In this document: positions 50,920-60,347 of the stretch, in pieces
Numbering within the stretch: the stretch's first letter is position 1
Layout of the letters: each line of letters opens with the position of its first letter
Source of the DNA: Bariatricus massiliensis
GTDB lineage: Bacteria; Bacillota; Clostridia; Lachnospirales; Lachnospiraceae
Direction of reading: 5' to 3'
NCBI RefSeq assembly: GCF_900086725.1
Contig: NZ_LT574836.1
Coordinates: 62,001 to 126,000, forward strand
DNA: 64,000 nt
Notes under the pieces: model-generated
What the model saw: only the letters and a program-made list of their open reading frames with translations
The model's database searches: none
What the model was told of the DNA's origin: nothing
Made by a program: the position numbers and the translations under genes

Positions 50920-52905
50920 ATGCCAGAGTTTAAATTACAGGCCCCATATCAGCCGACAGGCGATCAGCCACAGGCTATTGAAGCCTTAGTAAAAGGTTTC
51001 AAAGAAGGCAATCAATGCCAGACTTTACTAGGGGTTACGGGTTCAGGAAAGACATTTACAATGGCGAATGTCATTCAGGAATTACAAAAACCAACGCTCG
51101 TAATCGCTCATAATAAAACACTTGCTGCTCAGTTGTATGGGGAGTTCAAGGAGATGTTCCCAGAGAACGCGGTGGAGTATTTCGTCTCCTATTACGATTA
51201 TTATCAGCCGGAGGCATATGTTCCGTCTTCTGACACATACATTGCCAAGGATTCGGCTATCAACGATGAGATAGATAAGCTGCGCCACTCTGCCACAGCG
51301 GCACTTTCAGAGAGAAATGACGTTATCATCGTAGCCAGCGTATCTTGTATATATGGATTGGGAAGCCCCATCGACTATCAGGAGATGGTTATCTCACTGC
51401 GCCCGGGGATGACGAAAGACCGGGACGAAATGTTAAAAAAACTAATTGAGATTCAATATGAACGGAACGATATGGATTTTAAGCGTGGTACTTTCCGGGT
51501 ACGGGGGGATGTGGTGGAGATTTTTCCTGCATACTCTGAAAAGATTGCGTTCAGGATTGAATTTTTCGGCGACGAGATAGAACGGATTACAGAAATCGAT
51601 GTTTTGACCGGAGAGATTCTTAATTCGATTGGCCATGTTCCTATTTTCCCGGCCTCGCACTATGTTGTATCTAAGGACAGCATGGAGCGTGCTATCGTGG
51701 AAATTGAGAAGGAACTGGAAGGGCAGATACGCTATTTCAAAGGCGAGGACAAGCTGCTCGAGGCACAGCGTATATCGGAGCGGACGAATTTTGATATAGA
51801 GATGATGCGTGAGACAGGATTTTGTTCAGGAATTGAAAACTATTCCCGCCATTTGACCGGGTTGAAAGAGGGAGAGCCGCCCCACACGTTAATTGACTAT
51901 TTTCCGGATGATTTTTTGATGATTATTGATGAATCCCACAAAACAATTCCTCAGATTGGAGGCATGTATCACGGAGACCAGTCGAGAAAATCAACCTTGG
52001 TGAATTATGGGTTCCGCCTTCCCTCGGCCAAAGACAACCGGCCGTTGAATTTTGAAGAGTTCGAGGGTAAAATTGATCAAGTCATGTTTGTGTCCGCGAC
52101 TCCCGGGACGTATGAGGAGGAGCATGAGTTGCTGCGTGCAGAGCAGGTCATCCGGCCCACGGGGCTTCTTGATCCGGAGGTGGAAGTGCGCCCGATAGAG
52201 GGACAGATCGACGATTTGGTCGGGGAAGTCAATAAGGAGACCGCAAAGAAGAACAAGGTGCTTATTACCACGCTCACGAAACGAATGGCGGAGGATTTGA
52301 CGGACTATATGCGGGAGCTGGGAATCAGAGTCAAGTATCTTCATTCCGATATCGATACACTGGAACGCTCTGAAATTATCAGGGATATGAGGCTTGATGT
52401 GTTTGATGTCCTTGTGGGAATCAACTTGCTGAGAGAAGGACTGGATATACCGGAGATTACGTTGGTTGCCATACTGGATGCGGACAAGGAAGGATTTCTG
52501 CGTTCTGAAACTTCACTGATTCAGACGATAGGGCGTGCGGCACGTAACGCGGAGGGACATGTTATCATGTATGCCGATAAGATTACGGATTCTATGCGTG
52601 TTGCTATCGATGAGACAAAGCGCCGGCGCGCGGTACAGATGGCCTATAACGAAGAGCATGGCATCACTCCTCAGACAATCCAGAAGTCTGTTCGTGATCT
52701 TATCAGCATCTCGAAGAAGGTGGCGGCCGAAGAGCTCCGCATGGAAAAAGATCCAGAATCTATGAGCAGACAGGAATTGGAAAAACTAGTGAAGGATATC
52801 ACAAAACAGATGAAGAAGGCGGCTGCGGAACTTAATTTTGAGGCGGCTGCGGAGTTGAGAGATAAATTAATAGAGCTGAAAAAGCAGCTCAATGATATGG
52901 AGTAA
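50920..52905 (+). CDS. uvrB: UvrABC excinuclease subunit B
   Basis: UvrB is the damage-verifying helicase-like subunit of nucleotide excision repair. The 661-residue protein has Walker A GVTGSGKTFT, the beta-hairpin segment YYDYYQPEAYVPSSDTYI that clamps DNA, helicase motifs DESHKTIPQ, LREGLDIPE and QTIGRAARN, and a C-terminal UVR motif (LNFEAAAELRDKLIEL) that binds UvrC. GGAGG is seven bases before ATG 50920. An upstream ATG would add 71 residues running through the LexA box and is rejected. uvrA starts 13 bases after its stop. Confidence 0.97.
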   Translation: MPEFKLQAPYQPTGDQPQAIEALVKGFKEGNQCQTLLGVTGSGKTFTMANVIQELQKPTLVIAHNKTLAAQLYGEFKEMFPENAVEYFVSYYDYYQPEAYVPSSDTYIAKDSAINDEIDKLRHSATAALSERNDVIIVASVSCIYGLGSPIDYQEMVISLRPGMTKDRDEMLKKLIEIQYERNDMDFKRGTFRVRGDVVEIFPAYSEKIAFRIEFFGDEIERITEIDVLTGEILNSIGHVPIFPASHYVVSKDSMERAIVEIEKELEGQIRYFKGEDKLLEAQRISERTNFDIEMMRETGFCSGIENYSRHLTGLKEGEPPHTLIDYFPDDFLMIIDESHKTIPQIGGMYHGDQSRKSTLVNYGFRLPSAKDNRPLNFEEFEGKIDQVMFVSATPGTYEEEHELLRAEQVIRPTGLLDPEVEVRPIEGQIDDLVGEVNKETAKKNKVLITTLTKRMAEDLTDYMRELGIRVKYLHSDIDTLERSEIIRDMRLDVFDVLVGINLLREGLDIPEITLVAILDADKEGFLRSETSLIQTIGRAARNAEGHVIMYADKITDSMRVAIDETKRRRAVQMAYNEEHGITPQTIQKSVRDLISISKKVAAEELRMEKDPESMSRQELEKLVKDITKQMKKAAAELNFEAAAELRDKLIELKKQLNDME

Positions 52906-52918
52906 CAGAGGTAAAGAG

Positions 52919-55765
52919 ATGACGATGAAAAAGGATAACAGACAATATATTAAGATAAGAGGTGCCAATGAGCACAATTTGAAGAATCTGGATGTCAATA
53001 TTCCCAGAAATGAATTGGTAGTGTTGACAGGGCTCAGCGGCTCAGGGAAATCTTCCCTTGCGTTTGATACGATTTACGCGGAGGGACAGAGAAGATATAT
53101 GGAATCTCTGTCCTCTTACGCGAGGCAGTTTCTTGGACAGATGGAAAAGCCGGACGTTGAAAGTATCGAGGGGTTGTCGCCGGCCATTTCCATTGACCAG
53201 AAATCAACAAACAGAAACCCACGTTCTACGGTTGGGACGGTGACGGAAATCTATGATTATTTTCGTCTGCTTTATGCCAGAATCGGAATTCCCCACTGCC
53301 CAAAGTGCGGGAAAGAGATAAAAAAACAGACGGTAGACCAGATGGTGGACCATGTGATGGAACTGCCGGAAGGCACGAAGATCCAAGTGCTTGCACCTGT
53401 CGTAAGGGGAAGGAAAGGAACCCATGCTAAGCTGTTTGAACGGGCAAAGCGCAGTGGTTATGTGCGCGTGCGTGTGGACGGTAATATGTATGAGCTGACG
53501 GAGGAAATAACCCTCGACAAGAATATTAAACATAATATTGAAATTATTGTGGACAGACTTGTAGTCAAGCAGGGGATAGAGAAACGGCTCACGGACTCCA
53601 TAGAAAGCGTACTGGCTTTATCAGAAGGGCTGCTGGTGATCGATGTGATCGGTGGGGAACCGATGAATTTCAGCCAGAGTTTTTCCTGCCCGGATTGTGG
53701 CATCAGCATTGATGAGATTGAGCCGAGGAGCTTTTCGTTTAACAATCCCTTCGGAGCGTGCCCGGAGTGTTTTGGTCTGGGGTATAAGATGGAATTTGAT
53801 GAAGACTTGATGATTCCGGATAAAAGCATGAGTATTAATGAAGGGGCAATCGCGGTGACCGGCTGGCAGTCCTGCACGGATAAGTCGAGCTTTACCCATG
53901 CCATTTTAGAAGCACTCTGCGAGGAATATAAGTTCAGTCTGGATACGCCCTTTGAAAATTATCCGAAAAAGATTCACGACGTGTTGATTTACGGAACGAA
54001 CGGGAAGGAAGTAAAGGTTCATTATGCCGGGCAGAGGGGCGTTGGTATATATGACGTTGCTTTTGAAGGCTTGATAAAGAATGTGGAACGGCGTTACCGT
54101 GAGACTGGCTCGGAGACGATGAAGGCAGAATACGAAAGTTTTATGCGTATTACGCCATGTCGTGAGTGTGGGGGGCAGAGGCTGAAAAAGGCAGCGCTGG
54201 CCGTGACGGTCGGGGATAAAAATATTTTTGAGGTGACGTCCATGTCCATTGAAACTTTGAAGACATTTATGGACGGTCTGGAACTAACAAAGACTCAGCT
54301 GCTGATTGGCGGACAGATTTTAAAGGAGATTACTGCGAGGATTCAGTTCCTTATTGACGTGGGATTGGATTACCTGACGCTTGCGCGTGCGACAGCCAGC
54401 CTGTCGGGCGGGGAGGCACAGCGAATCCGTCTTGCCACACAGATCGGATCAGGTCTGGTCGGAGTGGCCTATATACTGGATGAGCCAAGTATCGGGCTGC
54501 ACCAGAGAGATAACGATAAACTTCTCGGCACATTGAAGCACCTGCGGGACTTGGGGAATACCTTGATTGTCGTAGAACATGACGAAGACACCATGCTGGC
54601 TGCGGACCATGTGATTGACATCGGCCCCGGCGCCGGAGAACACGGCGGCAGACTGGTCGCGCAGGGGACTGCCGAGGAGATTATGAAGGTGAAGGACTCC
54701 ATTACAGGCGCTTATTTGAGCGGCGCAATCAAGATACCGGTGCCGAAGGAGAGGGCGGTGCCCTCCGGATGGATTAAGGTAGTAGGAGCGGCAGAAAATA
54801 ACTTGAAGAACATTGATGTAAAATTCCCATTGGGAGTCATGACTTGCGTGACTGGTGTTTCGGGCTCAGGGAAAAGCTCCCTTGTCAATGAAATTCTATA
54901 TAAGAAAATGGCCCGCAAGCTGAACCGGGCAAGGGTGATTCCCGGTAAGCATAAGGCCGTGGAGGGATTGGAACAGCTGGATAAGGTCATTGATATTGAC
55001 CAGTCCCCTATCGGAAGAACACCCCGCTCTAACCCGGCTACTTATACCGGGGTATTCGATTTGATTCGTGATTTATTTGCGGCTACCGCGGATGCCAAGG
55101 CTAAGGGTTACAAAAAGGGGAGATTTAGTTTTAATGTGAAGGGCGGCAGGTGTGAAGCCTGCAGCGGAGATGGTATTCTTAAAATCGAGATGCATTTTTT
55201 GCCGGATGTTTACGTGCCCTGTGAAGTCTGTGGAGGAAAACGGTATAATAGAGAGACTCTGGAGGTAAAATATAAGGGAAAGAGCATCTATGATGTGCTG
55301 GATATGACGGTGGAGGAGGCGCTGCACTTCTTCGAGAATGTGCCCAGTATCCGAAGAAAGATGGAGACACTGTACGACGTTGGCTTGTCCTATATCAAGC
55401 TGGGGCAGCCGTCTACGACTTTGTCGGGCGGAGAGGCACAGCGAATCAAGCTGGCCACAGAGCTGAGCAAGCGCAGCACAGGTAAGACAGTGTATATTTT
55501 AGACGAACCTACCACGGGGCTTCATTTTGCGGATGTGCATAAACTGACGGAAATCCTGCATCGGCTGTCTGCGGACGGCAATACGGTGATTGTCATTGAA
55601 CATAATCTGGATGTCATCAAGACGGCGGATTACATTATTGATATTGGCCCGGAGGGAGGAGACAGGGGCGGCACGATAGTGGCTACCGGAACACCGGAAG
55701 AAATAGCCGCCAATCCTAAGTCCTACACAGGAAAATATATCAATGCGATGCTGAAAAAGGGATAA
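52919..55765 (+). CDS. uvrA: UvrABC excinuclease subunit A
   Basis: This damage-recognising ABC ATPase dimer has 948 residues. It has two ATP-binding cassettes (Walker A GLSGSGKSSL near residue 35 and GVSGSGKSSLVNE near 645; signatures LSGGEAQRI twice) and zinc modules including CPKCG, CPDCG... CPECFG, CRECGG and the large zinc finger CEACSGDG... CEVCGG in the second half. GAGG lies seven bases before ATG 52919. It forms an operon with uvrB under the LexA box. Confidence 0.97.
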   Translation: MTMKKDNRQYIKIRGANEHNLKNLDVNIPRNELVVLTGLSGSGKSSLAFDTIYAEGQRRYMESLSSYARQFLGQMEKPDVESIEGLSPAISIDQKSTNRNPRSTVGTVTEIYDYFRLLYARIGIPHCPKCGKEIKKQTVDQMVDHVMELPEGTKIQVLAPVVRGRKGTHAKLFERAKRSGYVRVRVDGNMYELTEEITLDKNIKHNIEIIVDRLVVKQGIEKRLTDSIESVLALSEGLLVIDVIGGEPMNFSQSFSCPDCGISIDEIEPRSFSFNNPFGACPECFGLGYKMEFDEDLMIPDKSMSINEGAIAVTGWQSCTDKSSFTHAILEALCEEYKFSLDTPFENYPKKIHDVLIYGTNGKEVKVHYAGQRGVGIYDVAFEGLIKNVERRYRETGSETMKAEYESFMRITPCRECGGQRLKKAALAVTVGDKNIFEVTSMSIETLKTFMDGLELTKTQLLIGGQILKEITARIQFLIDVGLDYLTLARATASLSGGEAQRIRLATQIGSGLVGVAYILDEPSIGLHQRDNDKLLGTLKHLRDLGNTLIVVEHDEDTMLAADHVIDIGPGAGEHGGRLVAQGTAEEIMKVKDSITGAYLSGAIKIPVPKERAVPSGWIKVVGAAENNLKNIDVKFPLGVMTCVTGVSGSGKSSLVNEILYKKMARKLNRARVIPGKHKAVEGLEQLDKVIDIDQSPIGRTPRSNPATYTGVFDLIRDLFAATADAKAKGYKKGRFSFNVKGGRCEACSGDGILKIEMHFLPDVYVPCEVCGGKRYNRETLEVKYKGKSIYDVLDMTVEEALHFFENVPSIRRKMETLYDVGLSYIKLGQPSTTLSGGEAQRIKLATELSKRSTGKTVYILDEPTTGLHFADVHKLTEILHRLSADGNTVIVIEHNLDVIKTADYIIDIGPEGGDRGGTIVATGTPEEIAANPKSYTGKYINAMLKKG

Positions 55766-55797
55766 ACCTTAAGAAAATCTAAAATTAAAAAAAGTTC

Positions 55798-55826
55798 TTT
55801 CCATTTATTACAATTTTTATTATAAT
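55798..55826 (+). promoter_or_regulatory. mreB promoter
   Basis: TTTCCA at 55798-55803 is 17 bases from a perfect TATAAT at 55821-55826, leaving a leader of about 80 bases. Confidence 0.6.
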
Positions 55827-55913
55827 GAGATATGTATGTGACCCATACAGGTTTGTGGAGATGAAGTAACGAAAGATAATGGATATAGATAGTATAATGA
55901 AAGGGGAATCAGC

Positions 55914-56903
55914 ATGTCAGTTGATATAGGAATCGATTTAGGAACAGCGAGTGTGCTCGTTTATGTAAAGGGCAAAGGTGTTGTGCTGAAAGAGCCTTCT
56001 GTAGTTGCATTCGACAGAGACACCAATGTTATCAGGGCTATCGGTGAAGATGCAAGAATGATGCTTGGACGGACTCCGGGCAATATTGTGGCTGTAAGAC
56101 CGCTGAGACAGGGAGTTATTTCCGACTATACAGTTACTGAGAAGATGATTAAATATTTTGTTCAGAAGGCGCTGGGCAAGCGTACCTTTAAGAAGCCGCG
56201 CATCAGTATCTGCGTACCCAGCGGAGTTACGGAGGTAGAAAAGAAGGCGGTGGAGGAAGCCACCTTTGCTGCCGGAGCGCGAGAAGTGAATTTGATTGAA
56301 GAGCCGGTGGCTGCGGCTATTGGCGCAGGCATTGATATTGCTAAGCCATGCGGCAATATGATTGTGGATATCGGAGGAGGGACTTCTGATATTGCAGTTA
56401 TTTCATTGGGCGGAACGGTTGTCAATACTTCTATTAAAATTGCAGGGGATGACTTCGATGAAGCCATTGTCCGTTATATGCGTAAAAAGCACAATCTTTT
56501 GATTGGAGAGCGCACAGCGGAGGATATCAAGATTAAAATAGGGACAACTTATCCTCTCGTGGAGGATGAGATGCTTGAAGTGCGTGGACGTAATCTGGTG
56601 ACTGGCCTTCCTAAGACCGTGACTGTCACTTCCTCTGAGACAGAGGAAGCGCTCCGTGAGACTACGAGTCAGATTGTTGAGGCAGTTATTGCGGTTCTGG
56701 AGCGCACCCCCCCAGAGTTATCAGCGGACATTCTTGACAGAGGGATTGTCCTTACGGGTGGAGGCGCCATGCTGCGCGGGCTGGAGGAGTTGATTGAAGA
56801 GAAGACAGGAATCAATACTATGACAGCAGAAGATCCCATGAAGGTAGTGGCAATCGGTACAGGCCAGTTCGTGGAGTTCATGAGTGGAAGAAAGGACCTT
56901 TAA
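55914..56903 (+). CDS. mreB: Rod shape-determining protein MreB/Mbl
   Basis: This bacterial actin organises the lateral cell-wall machinery. The 329-residue protein has the actin-fold phosphate loops GIDLGTASVLVY and VDIGGGTSDIAVISLGG, the adenosine motif LTGGGAMLRGLEE and the connecting CVPSGVTEVEKKAV. It stands alone without mreC or mreD, so it is probably a second, Mbl-like copy. AAAGGGG is well placed before the ATG. It ends at the terminator at 56956, directly before recD2. Confidence 0.93.
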   Translation: MSVDIGIDLGTASVLVYVKGKGVVLKEPSVVAFDRDTNVIRAIGEDARMMLGRTPGNIVAVRPLRQGVISDYTVTEKMIKYFVQKALGKRTFKKPRISICVPSGVTEVEKKAVEEATFAAGAREVNLIEEPVAAAIGAGIDIAKPCGNMIVDIGGGTSDIAVISLGGTVVNTSIKIAGDDFDEAIVRYMRKKHNLLIGERTAEDIKIKIGTTYPLVEDEMLEVRGRNLVTGLPKTVTVTSSETEEALRETTSQIVEAVIAVLERTPPELSADILDRGIVLTGGGAMLRGLEELIEEKTGINTMTAEDPMKVVAIGTGQFVEFMSGRKDL

Positions 56904-56921
56904 TTGATAGCTGATAAGGTC

Positions 56922-56951
56922 TTGGGTTAGTTTGATATTGTCGCATATACA
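56922..56951 (+). promoter_or_regulatory. Possible recD2 promoter
   Basis: TTGGGT at 56922-56927 and TATACA at 56946-56951 are 18 bases apart. The transcript would start at the foot of the hairpin at 56956, which would then be its 5' leader. Weak match. Confidence 0.35.
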
Positions 56952-56955
56952 TGTA

Positions 56956-56985
56956 GGCTGTCTCTGAGTAGGAGACAGCCTTTTT
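56956..56985 (+). terminator. mreB terminator placed directly before the recD2 ribosome site
   Basis: A 9-bp stem (GGCTGTCTC at 56956-56964 with 56972-56980) has a 7-base loop and is followed by TTTTT. The recD2 AGGAG begins three bases after the T tract. Confidence 0.8.
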
Positions 56986-56998
56986 GGCAGGAGACTAT

Positions 56999-59215
56999 AT
57001 GGAAGTTATAAAAGGCTACGTGGAGCATATCGTGTTCCGCAACGAAGACAATGGTTATACAGTTTTTAATTTGAATAATGATGACGGTGATTTGACTTGT
57101 GTGGGCAGTTTTCATTATATTGCTGAAGGTGAGATGCTGGAACTGAAAGGCGAATATACGATGCACAGCGTTTATGGGATGCAGCTTAAAGTAAGCTCCT
57201 ATGAAGTCAAAGCGCCGGAGGATCTGCTGTCAATTGAGAGATATCTAGGTTCCGGCGCTGTAAAGGGAATCGGAGCGGCGCTGGCAGGACGTATCGTGAA
57301 GAAATTCCGCGAGGACACATTCCGCATCATTGAGGAAGAGCCAGAAAGACTTGCGGAAATCAAGGGAATCAGTGAGCGTAAGGCCAGAGAGATCGCGGAG
57401 CAGGTGGAAGACAAAAAGGATATGCGTAAGGCCATGATCTACCTTCAAAAGTATGGAATCAGCACTACTCTGGCCGCTAAGATTTATCAGCATTACGGCC
57501 AGAATATTTATAAGGTGATGGAAGAGAACCCTTATCAGATGGCGGATGAGATTCAAGGAATTGGCTTTAAGACGGCGGATGAGATAGCGGCCCGCATTGG
57601 TATTCATACAGATTCAGATTTCCGTATTCGAAGCGGTATTTTTTATACACTGCAGCAGAGTGTGGCAGAGGGACATATTTACTTGACAAAAGATGCGCTC
57701 CTCTGCCGTGCAGCAGAATTGCTTGAGGTGGAAATACCAGATATGGAAAAATACCTTATGGACTTATCCATGGAGAAGAAGATTATTCTAAAAGAAGGAA
57801 ATGACGGACTCCGGGTGTATGCGGCCCATTTCTACTACATGGAGCTGAATACAGCCAAGATGCTCCATGACTTGAATCTGGATTACGAGGAGGCGGATGT
57901 GGTAATCACGAACCGGTTATCGCAGATAGAGAAGAATACCGGGATGGAACTGGATGAGAAGCAGCAGGAGGCAGTAATCTCAGCCGTGAGGCACGGCATT
58001 ATGGTGCTAACCGGGGGACCCGGAACAGGTAAGACCACCACGATCAACACGATGATTCATTATTTTAAGAGCGAAAATATGGAGTTGATGCTGGCAGCGC
58101 CTACAGGGCGTGCCGCCAAGAGGATGACGGAAGCTACCGGCTATGAAGCCCAGACAATCCACCGCCTTCTGGAGGTCAGTGGGAATCCGGAGGATGAGAA
58201 TGCAAGAAATGGATTTGCGAAAAATGAGGAAAATCCGCTGGAAGCCGACGTGATAATAATCGACGAGATGTCCATGGTGGATCTGCCTCTGATGCATGCC
58301 CTTCTCCGTGCGGTTATTCCCGGAACAAGGCTGATTCTAGTGGGAGACTGTAATCAGCTGCCCTCCGTAGGCCCGGGGAGTATTCTCAAAGACCTCATTG
58401 CGTCACAATGTTTTTCGGTGGTGATGCTTACGAAAATATTCCGGCAGGCAAGGGAAAGCGATATTGTGGTCAATGCACATAAGATAAACAGGGGAGAACC
58501 CGTTGTACTTGACAATCAAAGCCGTGATTTCTTTTTCCTGAAGAGACAAGATGCCAATGTAATTATCAGTGTCGTGCTCACGCTTATACAAAAGAAACTG
58601 CCCAAGTACGTGGATGCCCAGCCATATGATATTCAGGTGTTGACGCCTATGAGAAAAGGACTGCTGGGCGTGGAGAGATTAAACGGAATCCTGCAGGAGT
58701 ACTTAAATCCGCCGTCTCCCCAGAAGGCAGAGAAAGAATACGGGGACAGAATCTTCCGTGTCGGGGATAAAGTGATGCAGATAAAGAATAACTACCAGCT
58801 GGAGTGGGAAATCACCACTAAATTCGGGCTTGTTGTAGACCGAGGGACTGGGATATTTAATGGCGACATGGGAATTATTCGTGAAATCAATGCATATACT
58901 GAAACGTTGGAGGTCGAGTACGATGAGAAGCGTAAGGTGAAGTATCCGTTTGAACTGCTTGAAGAGCTGGAGCTTGCCTACGCGATTACGATACACAAAT
59001 CTCAAGGCAGCGAGTATCCGGCGGTAGTGATTCCCCTTCTAAAAGGGCCGAGACAGCTGTTTCATCGGAACTTACTTTATACTGCGATAACAAGGGCAAG
59101 AAAGTGCGTGACATTGGTTGGAAGTGAGGAGACATTTCAGGGAATGATACAGAACACCAATGAACAAAACCGGAATACAAGTTTAGATGAAAGAATACAA
59201 GAATTTATTTTATGA
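56999..59215 (+). CDS. recD2: RecD2-type ATP-dependent DNA helicase
   Basis: This superfamily 1B 5'-3' helicase works without RecBC and has 738 residues. The N-terminal OB-like and helix-hairpin-helix region (GSGAVKGIGAALAGRI, IKGISERKAREIAEQ, IQGIGFKTADEIAARIG) is diagnostic of the RecD2/TraA family. The helicase core has Walker A GGPGTGKTTTINTMI, IIDEMSMVD, GDCNQLPSVGPG, TKIFRQA and the terminal AYAITIHKSQGSEYPAVV. A role in replication-fork or mismatch-linked repair is known for relatives. AGGAG is five bases before ATG 56999. It overlaps comF by 29 bases. Confidence 0.95.
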   Translation: MEVIKGYVEHIVFRNEDNGYTVFNLNNDDGDLTCVGSFHYIAEGEMLELKGEYTMHSVYGMQLKVSSYEVKAPEDLLSIERYLGSGAVKGIGAALAGRIVKKFREDTFRIIEEEPERLAEIKGISERKAREIAEQVEDKKDMRKAMIYLQKYGISTTLAAKIYQHYGQNIYKVMEENPYQMADEIQGIGFKTADEIAARIGIHTDSDFRIRSGIFYTLQQSVAEGHIYLTKDALLCRAAELLEVEIPDMEKYLMDLSMEKKIILKEGNDGLRVYAAHFYYMELNTAKMLHDLNLDYEEADVVITNRLSQIEKNTGMELDEKQQEAVISAVRHGIMVLTGGPGTGKTTTINTMIHYFKSENMELMLAAPTGRAAKRMTEATGYEAQTIHRLLEVSGNPEDENARNGFAKNEENPLEADVIIIDEMSMVDLPLMHALLRAVIPGTRLILVGDCNQLPSVGPGSILKDLIASQCFSVVMLTKIFRQARESDIVVNAHKINRGEPVVLDNQSRDFFFLKRQDANVIISVVLTLIQKKLPKYVDAQPYDIQVLTPMRKGLLGVERLNGILQEYLNPPSPQKAEKEYGDRIFRVGDKVMQIKNNYQLEWEITTKFGLVVDRGTGIFNGDMGIIREINAYTETLEVEYDEKRKVKYPFELLEELELAYAITIHKSQGSEYPAVVIPLLKGPRQLFHRNLLYTAITRARKCVTLVGSEETFQGMIQNTNEQNRNTSLDERIQEFIL

Positions 59216-59894
59216 GCTGCTCTATCCAAATGTATGTCCCTTCTGCGGCAGCCTTGTCAGGGAAGGAATGTGCGGAAAATGTGAGGAAAAAGTGGTCTAT
59301 GTTCAAGAACCATATTGTAAAAAATGTGGCAAGCCCGTGCGTACAGAGGAGCAGGAATACTGCTTTGACTGTGGGAAAAACAGACATTATTTCACAGAGG
59401 GCAGAGCATTGTTCTTACATAAAAGTCCAGTTTCAGAAGCAGTTTATGCCATGAAATATCAAAACAGGAGAGTGTATGGACAATTTTTTGGCAGGGAGCT
59501 GGCAGAGAAGTATAATGGATTCATGGAAAAAAGAGGGGTTGAGCTTATCATACCCATACCGCTTCATAAGAGCAAAAAACGCCTGCGGGGATATAACCAG
59601 TCTCAAATTGTTGCCGGTGAATTGGCCAAACGGACTGGAATTCCTATGGATATGACGAAACTGGCGCGCAGAAAAAAGACAAAACCCCAGAAGAGCTTGG
59701 ATGATAGACAAAGGAAAGCAAATATCAGCGGCGCGTTTTCCCTAAAGGGGGAGCTGGGGGGGAAGAAAAATATTCTGCTTGTAGACGACATATATACAAC
59801 GGGGAGTACTCTTGATGAGGCGGCACGTGTGCTGCTGAACGGAGGGGCTGAAAATGTCTATTTTTTGACCATTAGTATTGGACAAGGATACTGA
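59187..59894 (+). CDS. comF: ComF-family phosphoribosyltransferase-like protein
   Basis: The 235-residue protein is a relative of ComF, which is needed for DNA uptake in competent bacteria. The N-terminus carries two zinc-binding pairs (CPFCG... CGKC and CKKCG... CFDCG). The rest is a phosphoribosyltransferase fold with IIPIPLHKSKKRLRGYNQS and the PRPP loop LLVDDIYTTGST. It starts inside the end of recD2, with only a weak GGA upstream, so translation is probably coupled to recD2. The recD2-comF pairing supports a DNA-processing role. Confidence 0.93.
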   Translation: MKEYKNLFYELLYPNVCPFCGSLVREGMCGKCEEKVVYVQEPYCKKCGKPVRTEEQEYCFDCGKNRHYFTEGRALFLHKSPVSEAVYAMKYQNRRVYGQFFGRELAEKYNGFMEKRGVELIIPIPLHKSKKRLRGYNQSQIVAGELAKRTGIPMDMTKLARRKKTKPQKSLDDRQRKANISGAFSLKGELGGKKNILLVDDIYTTGSTLDEAARVLLNGGAENVYFLTISIGQGY

Positions 59895-59951
59895 TTTTTG
59901 CTATACTAAAAATAGCGCATATACGAGAGGAAAATATATCGAGGTGACTCT

Positions 59952-60347
59952 ATGCTAAATGAAGACAAAGTAAAACTGATGACAAGAATGGCGATGTACG
60001 AAAGCAAGGAAGGCACGGAAGATTTTAAAATCAGTGCTTATTATAGAAAGGATTATTCGGGATTTCATACAATAGTTACGATAATATGGGTGACTATCGG
60101 CTATATCATTGCCGTAGGAATCGGGGCGGTCGCCTTTATGGATGAGATTATCAAACGCTTCAACATGTCGTTTCTCATTATGCTCTGCATTTGTCTGGTG
60201 ACCGGATATATTGTAACGGTTGTCCTATACGGGATAGTTGCCTCCCAATTTTATCAAAAAAAACATAACGACGCCCGTCAGCGGGTGAAAAAGTTTAATC
60301 ACGATTTGACCAGATTGAACAGAATGTATGAAAAGGAGATAAGATAA
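59952..60347 (+). CDS. Unidentified two-helix membrane protein upstream of the cdaA operon
   Basis: The 131-residue protein has two hydrophobic helices (about 42-64 and 75-97) between a hydrophilic start and a basic C-terminal helix (QKKHNDARQRVKKFNHDLTRLNRMYEKE split by turns). I do not recognise a family. GAGGTGA is close before the ATG, and its TAA overlaps the next ATG by one base, so it is translationally coupled to the following membrane protein. Confidence 0.75.
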   Translation: MLNEDKVKLMTRMAMYESKEGTEDFKISAYYRKDYSGFHTIVTIIWVTIGYIIAVGIGAVAFMDEIIKRFNMSFLIMLCICLVTGYIVTVVLYGIVASQFYQKKHNDARQRVKKFNHDLTRLNRMYEKEIR

